Part shown: positions 1 through 5,455 of the stretch, piece by piece
Numbering within the stretch: the first letter of the stretch is position 1
How the letters are laid out: every line of letters begins with the position of its first letter
Assembly (NCBI GenBank): GCA_017424665.1
Contig: JAFOYK010000198.1
Span: 1 to 5,455 of the forward strand
Reading direction: 5' to 3'
Source: Oscillospiraceae bacterium
GTDB lineage: Bacteria > Bacillota > Clostridia > Oscillospirales > Ruminococcaceae
DNA length: 5,455 nt
Program-made: the position numbers and the translations under genes
Notes under the pieces: generated by a model
Seen by the model: only the letters and a program-made list of their open reading frames with translations
Database searches by the model: none
What the model was told of the DNA's origin: nothing

Positions 1-124
1 GATCCTTATACATTCCACCGGCCGCCATCAGTTCCTCATGGGTACCTCTTTCGGTGATCTCACCGTTCATAACCACCGCAATTTCATCCGCATTGCGGAT
101 GGTGGAAAGTCTGTGGGCCACCAC
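1..124 (-). CDS. ABC exporter ATPase, C-terminal fragment (partial at both ends)
   Basis: Read on the minus strand, this stretch encodes about 41 residues beginning [18 protein letters not shown] and continuing through [18 protein letters not shown] to MYKD at the window edge. This is the H-loop (switch histidine, codon 113-115) and the following beta strand of the nucleotide-binding domain of an MsbA/MdlB-type ABC exporter, which hydrolyses ATP on the cytoplasmic side to drive substrate export. The Walker A, signature and Walker B motifs, which should come before the H-loop, are absent. To the right of base 124 the minus-strand frame stays open but no longer resembles an ABC protein (codons for K, E, P, K), and the plus strand there encodes AtpZ. 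The gene is therefore cut internally at its 5' side, and its 3' end lies off the window. The family call is secure; the substrate cannot be told. Its position next to the atp operon is probably artificial. Confidence 0.85.
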   Translation of the reverse strand, partial: MVAHRLSTIRNADEIAVVMNGEITERGTHEELMAAGGMYKD

Positions 125-126
125 CT

Positions 127-339
127 TTTCAGGTTTCAATAAGCGCCATCTGTCCCATAATTCTTTTAATGTCTGTCGGAATCTGGCTCGACGGAAAATA
201 TGGCAATGGCGGATATTGGTTTACCGCAATAGGAATAATCTGCGGAGTTTATTCCGCTTACAGAGGATGCTACTATCTTATTAAAGATGTTTGGTTAAAA
301 GAGGAAAAGAATGTTGAATCAGATTCAAAACAGAATTGA
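127..339 (+). CDS. atpZ: AtpZ-like F1Fo ATPase accessory membrane protein, 5'-truncated
   Basis: An open frame encoding about 70 residues ends at TGA 337-339. It begins [10 protein letters not shown], then shows the family's GIWLDGKYG turn (codons 178-204) between two hydrophobic segments (about 133-189 and 214-282), and ends in a charged tail. This is the pattern of the small two-helix AtpZ/AtpQ family encoded just upstream of atpI in many Firmicutes. AtpZ acts in the membrane with AtpI and has been proposed to help ATP synthase assembly and Mg2+/Ca2+ supply. The expected basic N-terminus of roughly 15-25 residues is missing. No in-frame ATG, GTG or TTG lies between the upstream in-frame stop (70-72) and the first helix. 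The only in-frame ATG (169) falls inside helix 1 and has no SD. The gene is therefore truncated by the junction at about 122-130. Its last 29 bases overlap atpI, which suggests translational coupling. The family call rests on motif and position. Confidence 0.75.
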   Translation, partial: FQVSISAICPIILLMSVGIWLDGKYGNGGYWFTAIGIICGVYSAYRGCYYLIKDVWLKEEKNVESDSKQN

Positions 340-742
340 CGAAGGCGAAGAGGGAACTCTTATCACAGTTAAAAACGTAAGAGTTTTCGCGGTTTTTATC
401 TGTGTTTTCGCGGTTTTGGTTTCGCTTTTTTTCGGGGCGGCAAAAGAAGTTGCCCTTGGCGTTTTTCTTGGCGGAGCGGCGGCTCAGCTTGTTTTCAGAC
501 AGCATGAAATTGCAATCGGAAAAAGTCTTTTTTCAGGAAGCGAGAAAAACGCTTCAATCATAACAATAATCAATTTCATTTTAAGACTTGCGATTCGCAT
601 AGTCGTTCTGGTTGTGGCAATAAAGAACCCGGACGTCAGCTTCGTTGGGGCGGCGCTTGGACTTTTGAGCATATCATATTCAATTTGCCTTTTGGCTTTT
701 TTGAATAATTTGGTCAGTAAACAGACCGGAAAGGAGGTATGA
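311..742 (+). CDS. atpI: ATP synthase subunit I (AtpI), c-ring assembly accessory protein
   Basis: This 143-residue protein has four predicted membrane helices (about residues 24-43, 47-64, 82-104 and 108-133) and short charged ends, which is the size and topology of the ATP-synt_I family. AtpI is not part of the finished enzyme. In related bacteria it assists assembly of the c-ring, notably in Na+-type ATP synthases such as that of Acetobacterium woodii. The ATG at 311 has GAGGA at 301-305, five bases upstream. It starts inside the 3' end of atpZ (29-base overlap), and its TGA (740-742) overlaps the region where atpB begins. Sequence conservation in this family is low, so the call rests on topology plus position between atpZ and atpB. 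The last three residues, KEV, are encoded by the SD of atpB. Confidence 0.85.
   Translation: MLNQIQNRIDEGEEGTLITVKNVRVFAVFICVFAVLVSLFFGAAKEVALGVFLGGAAAQLVFRQHEIAIGKSLFSGSEKNASIITIINFILRLAIRIVVLVVAIKNPDVSFVGAALGLLSISYSICLLAFLNNLVSKQTGKEV
731..738 (+). promoter_or_regulatory. Ribosome binding site that decides the atpB start
   Basis: AAGGAGGT is a near-perfect anti-16S match lying in the last codons of atpI. It directly abuts the ATG at 739, which is too close for normal initiation, but sits six bases before the in-frame GTG at 745. The spacing therefore favours GTG 745 as the real start of atpB. Confidence 0.75.
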
Positions 743-744
743 TT

Positions 745-1554
745 GTGGGAATATCTATTTCGGAAGTACAAAGCAGCGGAATTCCTTTTCTGGGAACGGA
801 AATCACCAATACCATGGTTTGGACATGGCTTATCTTGATTTTGCTTTCGGCGCTGTTCATCTGGCTTGGAAGCGGACTTAAAGTTAAACCCGAGGGAAAG
901 AAACAGGTAATTGCGGAAATGCTTTACGGAGCCATTGACGATATGGTAAACGCAAATATGGGCCCCGGCGCAAAAGCATTTGTGCCCTATTTCCTTGCTC
1001 TTTTCGCATTTTTGCTTGTTTCAAACATAAGCAGCTTCATCGGCCTTGGCGTTGTAAGAGCACCTACGGCGGATATTGCAACCCCGGCGGCTTTGGCGAT
1101 TCTTACTTTTATTCTTACCCAGGTTAACAAAATAAAAGTAACCGGTGTGAAAGCTTATTTCAAGTCTTTCATCGAGCCGATTCCGATAATGCTTCCGATG
1201 AACATCATCAGCGAAATTGCAAACCCCGTTTCCTTAACTTTCCGTCTTTTCGGAAATATGATGGGCGGAATGATGCTTGGCGCTCTTATTTACGCAATGC
1301 TTGTCGGATCCAACCTTATCCCCATCTGGATTTCCGTAGCGGCAATAGTGCTTACCGTTTTGCTTCTTACAAAACAGTATAAGAAAATCAAAACCCTTGA
1401 AAAAGACAAAAAAGTACTTGTTATGGGCCTTGCAATAATCTGCATGCTTCCTCTTTTCCCGATGGCGATCGTTCACGGATATTTTGACGTGTTCGCCGGT
1501 TGCCTTCAGGCCTATATCTTCTGTATGCTTTCAATGCTGTTCATTGCGGCATAA
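745..1554 (+). CDS. atpB: ATP synthase Fo subunit a
   Basis: Subunit a is the membrane stator that carries the two ion half-channels beside the c-ring. Numbered from the alternative ATG at 739 (271 residues), the essential arginine is R169 in SLTFRLFGNMMGG, equivalent to E. coli R210. The conserved glutamine is Q257 in CLQAYIFCMLSM, equivalent to E. coli Q252. Hydrophobic helices lie at about 26-44, 80-104, 113-129, 160-190, 193-210, 226-247 and 250-270. GTG 745 (269 residues) is preferred over ATG 739 because the SD at 731-738 touches the ATG. Two things are odd. The R-to-Q distance is 88 residues against 42 in E. coli, because of an added hydrophobic and Lys-rich stretch (about 191-235), while the N-terminal half is shorter. 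Also, the position of E. coli Glu219 is Met178, and that of His245 is Asp250. Identity as subunit a is certain; the exact start is less so. Confidence 0.95.
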   Translation: MGISISEVQSSGIPFLGTEITNTMVWTWLILILLSALFIWLGSGLKVKPEGKKQVIAEMLYGAIDDMVNANMGPGAKAFVPYFLALFAFLLVSNISSFIGLGVVRAPTADIATPAALAILTFILTQVNKIKVTGVKAYFKSFIEPIPIMLPMNIISEIANPVSLTFRLFGNMMGGMMLGALIYAMLVGSNLIPIWISVAAIVLTVLLLTKQYKKIKTLEKDKKVLVMGLAIICMLPLFPMAIVHGYFDVFAGCLQAYIFCMLSMLFIAA

Positions 1555-1880
<326 letters not shown>

Positions 1881-1894
1881 AGTTTGGTAACAAT

Positions 1895-2401
1895 ATGGAT
1901 GGCTGGCTTATAAAACTGGATGCCAATCTCATAAGAACCATTGTTATTCAGGGTGCGACCTTTCTTGCGTTTTTCATGATCGTAAAAGTTTTCTTTGCGG
2001 ATAAAATCAAAGCAATGCTTGAAGAACGCAAAGAAGCTATTGCGAAAGATCTTTCCGCGGCAAACGAAGCGAAAGAAAATGCGGAAAAACTTGAAAACGA
2101 ATATGCTGAAATGATCAAAGGCGCACACGATGAAAAAGCCGAAATTCTTCATAACGCAGCCCAGGACGGCGAGATCATGAAGGAAAAAATCGTTGCGGAA
2201 GCGCGCGAACAGGCTGAAACCATCATAACCAATGCAAGAAAAGAGATTGACAGAGAACGCACGCAGGCCGAAAAAGAACTGCGTGATTCCATTGTTGATA
2301 TGACTATCGACGCCGCAGAAAAAATTTCGGGAAAATCCTTTACCAAAGAGGATCATGCCCAGCTCATCAGTGAATCCATCTCCATGATCAAGGAGGTGTA
2401 A
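1895..2401 (+). CDS. atpF: ATP synthase Fo subunit b
   Basis: The protein has 168 residues with a single N-terminal membrane helix (about 11-35, IRTIVIQGATFLAFFMIVKV) followed by a long, highly charged Ala/Glu/Lys-rich helix (about 36-145). This is the architecture of the b subunit, which dimerises as the peripheral stalk and holds the F1 head against rotation by binding subunit delta. Length is usual for the family. ATG 1895 is the only start that keeps the membrane helix, yet it lacks a good SD: the nearest purine run, AGAAAG at 1877-1882, is 12 bases away. That contrasts with the strong sites of the other genes and fits b being needed in only two copies per enzyme. The C-terminal KEV codons are the SD of atpH. 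Confidence 0.93.
   Translation: MDGWLIKLDANLIRTIVIQGATFLAFFMIVKVFFADKIKAMLEERKEAIAKDLSAANEAKENAEKLENEYAEMIKGAHDEKAEILHNAAQDGEIMKEKIVAEAREQAETIITNARKEIDRERTQAEKELRDSIVDMTIDAAEKISGKSFTKEDHAQLISESISMIKEV
2390..2398 (+). promoter_or_regulatory. Ribosome binding site of atpH inside the end of atpF
   Basis: AAGGAGGTG encodes the last residues (KEV) of AtpF, and its GGAGG core ends nine bases before the atpH ATG at 2406. The stop of atpF (2399-2401) lies between the SD and the start, so ribosomes finishing atpF open the site. This suggests translational coupling of b and delta. Confidence 0.7.
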
Positions 2402-2405
2402 GCTT

Positions 2406-2942
2406 ATGAGCCTTGCGGTCAGAAGATATTCCGAAGCTCTTCTTGATATTGCTTTTGAGGAAAATTGCGAAGACGAGGTTTACGAACAGTTCGGCGCTCT
2501 TTATGCCGAAATGAAAGCCGATAAGGATTTTGAGCGTCTTATGACCGAGAAAATCCTTTCTTCCGAAGAACTTAAAGCAACCGTTTCCAAAATCCTCGAC
2601 GGCGGAAACACCTATCTTATAAGCTTCCTTATGACTCTTATCGACAGAAACCGCATGGACGAAGTTATGGAAATGTTCCTTGACTTTGAACGCGGATATA
2701 AAGAAAAGAAAAACATTCTCGAAGCGGAAGCCGTTACCGCAATTGAGATGACCGAAGACCAGATCGAACAGGTCAAGAAGGAACTCGGAGAAAAATACGG
2801 CAAAACCATCGTGCTCAAAACCTCGGTGGATCCTTCGATAATCGGCGGAATGATTCTTTACGTCGGCAACGAAATGCTCGACGCTTCCGTTAAAGCAAAA
2901 TTCGAAGGACTTAAAAAACAGCTGAAATCAATTCAAATATGA
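2406..2942 (+). CDS. atpH: ATP synthase F1 subunit delta (OSCP homologue)
   Basis: The 178-residue soluble protein sits at the top of the F1 head and joins alpha to the b-subunit stalk. It starts with the typical LAVRRYSEALLDIA helix (3-16) of the helical N-terminal domain. It ends with the family's C-terminal signature, DPSIIGGMILYVGNEMLDAS (142-161), followed by KAKFEGLKKQL. Length is normal. It starts four bases after the atpF stop from a strong SD and is followed by atpA after 21 bases. The beginning, end and signature are all intact, with no frameshift. Confidence 0.95.
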   Translation: MSLAVRRYSEALLDIAFEENCEDEVYEQFGALYAEMKADKDFERLMTEKILSSEELKATVSKILDGGNTYLISFLMTLIDRNRMDEVMEMFLDFERGYKEKKNILEAEAVTAIEMTEDQIEQVKKELGEKYGKTIVLKTSVDPSIIGGMILYVGNEMLDASVKAKFEGLKKQLKSIQI

Positions 2943-2943
2943 T

Positions 2944-4475
<1,532 letters not shown>

Positions 4476-4477
4476 TG

Positions 4478-4485
4478 CAGAGGTG
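4478..4485 (+). promoter_or_regulatory. Ribosome binding site of atpG
   Basis: CAGAGGTG ends five bases before the atpG ATG at 4491 and lies in the 15-base gap after atpA. Its spacing supports ATG 4491 rather than the next in-frame ATG at 4503. Confidence 0.6.
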
Positions 4486-4490
4486 TATTT

Positions 4491-5414
4491 ATGGCTGACT
4501 CAATGCGCGATATCAAACGTCGCATAAAAAGTGTCACTTCCACTAAACAGATCACTCACGCCATGCAGCTTGTTGCAAGCGCAAAGCTCCGTAACGCAAG
4601 AATGAAAGCCGACGCAAGAAGAGCTTACACCAATTACGTAATCGAAACCATGCATATGATTTCCGGCGCTCTTGAAAAAGAAGAACCCAGCGCATTTTTT
4701 AAGCCCAACGGCTGTGAAAAAGACCTTTATATCGTTGTAACAAGCGATAAAGGTCTTGCTGGCGGTTTCAACTCCGGTCTTCTTAAATTCACCGCCGAAG
4801 CGATGAAACAGAGCAAGGAATGTGCGGTAATGGTTTCCGGCGCAAAAGGTCTTGATTACTTCCGCCGCAGAAACTATGAAATTCTCGGTTCCTATATCGG
4901 CGAAAGCGACGAAGCAAGTCTCGGCGTTGCGAACAGCATCGGAAAAGCGGCAACAACCCTTTTCCTTGATGGCAAAGTAGGCAGCATCTACGTTATGTAT
5001 AACCGCTTTGTTTCGGTAATTTCCCAGAAACCCACCATGATAAAGCTTCTTCCTCTTTCAAGAGAAGAACTTGCAACCAAGGTGGATGAAGTCGATACCG
5101 AAACAGCAGTTGGCGAATATAAACCCGAAAGCGGACTTTTCGGCGACGAGCCGGCAAAGAACATGATTTTCGAGCCATCGGCAGATTATCTTGCAAACCT
5201 GCTTATTCCGTCTTATATCGACAACGCAATTTACGGTGCGCTTCTTGAAAGCGCAGCGGGCGAACTTGCCAGCAGAAGAATGGCTATGGAAAACGCAACA
5301 GACAACGCCGATGAAATCATCGCGGATCTCAGCCTTGCTTATAACCGGGCAAGACAGGGCGCAATCACCCAGGAGATCACCGAGATCGTAAGCGGCGCCA
5401 ACGCGATAGGTTAA
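4491..5414 (+). CDS. atpG: ATP synthase F1 subunit gamma
   Basis: Gamma is the central shaft that couples c-ring rotation to conformational change in the alpha/beta head. The 307-residue product opens with MRDIKRRIKSVTSTKQITHA (5-24) and continues into the AMQLVASAKL helix. It contains the SDKGLAGGFN motif of the globular domain (85-94) and ends with the family signature ITQEITEIVSGANA (292-305). It is about 20 residues longer than E. coli gamma (287). The extra length lies in an acidic segment at about 192-224, between LLPLS and FEPS, near where chloroplast gamma carries its redox-regulatory insert; no cysteine is present in this one. Its TAA (5412-5414) overlaps the SD of the next gene. Both ends of the gene are intact. 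Confidence 0.96.
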   Translation: MADSMRDIKRRIKSVTSTKQITHAMQLVASAKLRNARMKADARRAYTNYVIETMHMISGALEKEEPSAFFKPNGCEKDLYIVVTSDKGLAGGFNSGLLKFTAEAMKQSKECAVMVSGAKGLDYFRRRNYEILGSYIGESDEASLGVANSIGKAATTLFLDGKVGSIYVMYNRFVSVISQKPTMIKLLPLSREELATKVDEVDTETAVGEYKPESGLFGDEPAKNMIFEPSADYLANLLIPSYIDNAIYGALLESAAGELASRRMAMENATDNADEIIADLSLAYNRARQGAITQEITEIVSGANAIG

Positions 5415-5420
5415 GGAGGT
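5413..5420 (+). promoter_or_regulatory. Ribosome binding site of the downstream gene (atpD)
   Basis: AAGGAGGT overlaps the last two bases of the atpG stop codon, and its GGAGG core ends nine bases before ATG 5429. This is consistent with tight coupling of gamma and beta synthesis. Confidence 0.7.
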
Positions 5421-5428
5421 CTGCTGCG

Positions 5429-5455
5429 ATGAATGATAAACTTATAAATTTAAAA
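5429..5455 (+). CDS. atpD: Start of ATP synthase F1 subunit beta (partial)
   Basis: Nine codons (MNDKLINLK) run to the right edge of the window from an ATG with a strong SD at 5413-5420. Nothing in nine residues identifies the protein. The assignment rests on the near-universal order atpA-atpG-atpD and on the short 14-base gap. The expected N-terminal beta motif (GKIVQVIGPVVD type) would come after the edge. A second ATG at 5433 in another frame stops after four codons and is not the start. Confidence 0.6.

Noticed and set aside
54..284. A 76-codon plus-strand frame starting at 54
   Set aside because: It spans the ABC/AtpZ junction in a frame that matches neither gene, and its protein resembles nothing.
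1..310. Promoter for the atp operon at the left end
   Set aside because: The 5' end of atpZ is missing, and the sequence before it belongs to an ABC gene on the other strand. No convincing -35/-10 pair is seen.
5433..5444. ATG 5433 as an alternative start for the last gene
   Set aside because: The frame stops after four codons (TAA), whereas ATG 5429 stays open to the edge and has suitable SD spacing.

Overview
This window is almost entirely an F-type (F1Fo) ATP synthase operon on the + strand. The order is atpZ (5'-truncated)-atpI-atpB-atpE-atpF-atpH-atpA-atpG, followed by the first nine codons of what should be atpD. Order, strong Shine-Dalgarno (SD) sites of the AAGGAGGT type, moderate G+C and protein sequences fit an anaerobic Firmicute of the class Clostridia. 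A Ruminococcus-like gut or rumen species is my best guess, but the genus is inference.

Layout. Bases 1-124 are a scrap of a different gene on the - strand: the C-terminal H-loop region of an ABC exporter ATPase. At about 122-130 it switches directly to the middle of atpZ on the + strand, so both genes are broken at the same point. This looks like a cloning or assembly chimera rather than natural neighbours. From about 127 onward the sequence is a coherent operon: assembly and accessory membrane proteins (AtpZ, AtpI), then Fo (a, c, b), then F1 (delta, alpha, gamma, beta start). Genes overlap or are separated by 43 bases or fewer. The promoter must lie upstream of the truncated atpZ, and the end of the operon (rest of atpD, atpC, terminator) lies past the right edge. 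I see no RNA gene, mobile element, CRISPR array or convincing terminator.

Function. Subunits a, b and c form the membrane ion channel, rotor and stator. Delta links b to the alpha/beta head, and gamma is the rotating shaft. AtpI and AtpZ are accessory proteins linked to c-ring assembly and possibly Mg2+/Ca2+ handling. The most informative biology is in the rotor. Subunit c carries the full ligand pattern of a Na+-binding c-ring, with a second glutamate where Ilyobacter has Gln32. This two-carboxylate arrangement is known from Fusobacterium nucleatum and predicts Na+ rather than H+ coupling. Subunit a is also odd: its C-terminal half has about 46 more residues between the essential Arg and the conserved Gln than E. 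coli has, and they resemble an extra membrane hairpin with a Lys-rich loop. Gamma carries an acidic insertion at the site where chloroplast gamma holds its redox-regulatory insert.

I found no wholly undescribed system. The points worth following up are the left-end chimera, the predicted ion specificity, the subunit a insertion, and the translational signals around atpB, atpE and atpF.
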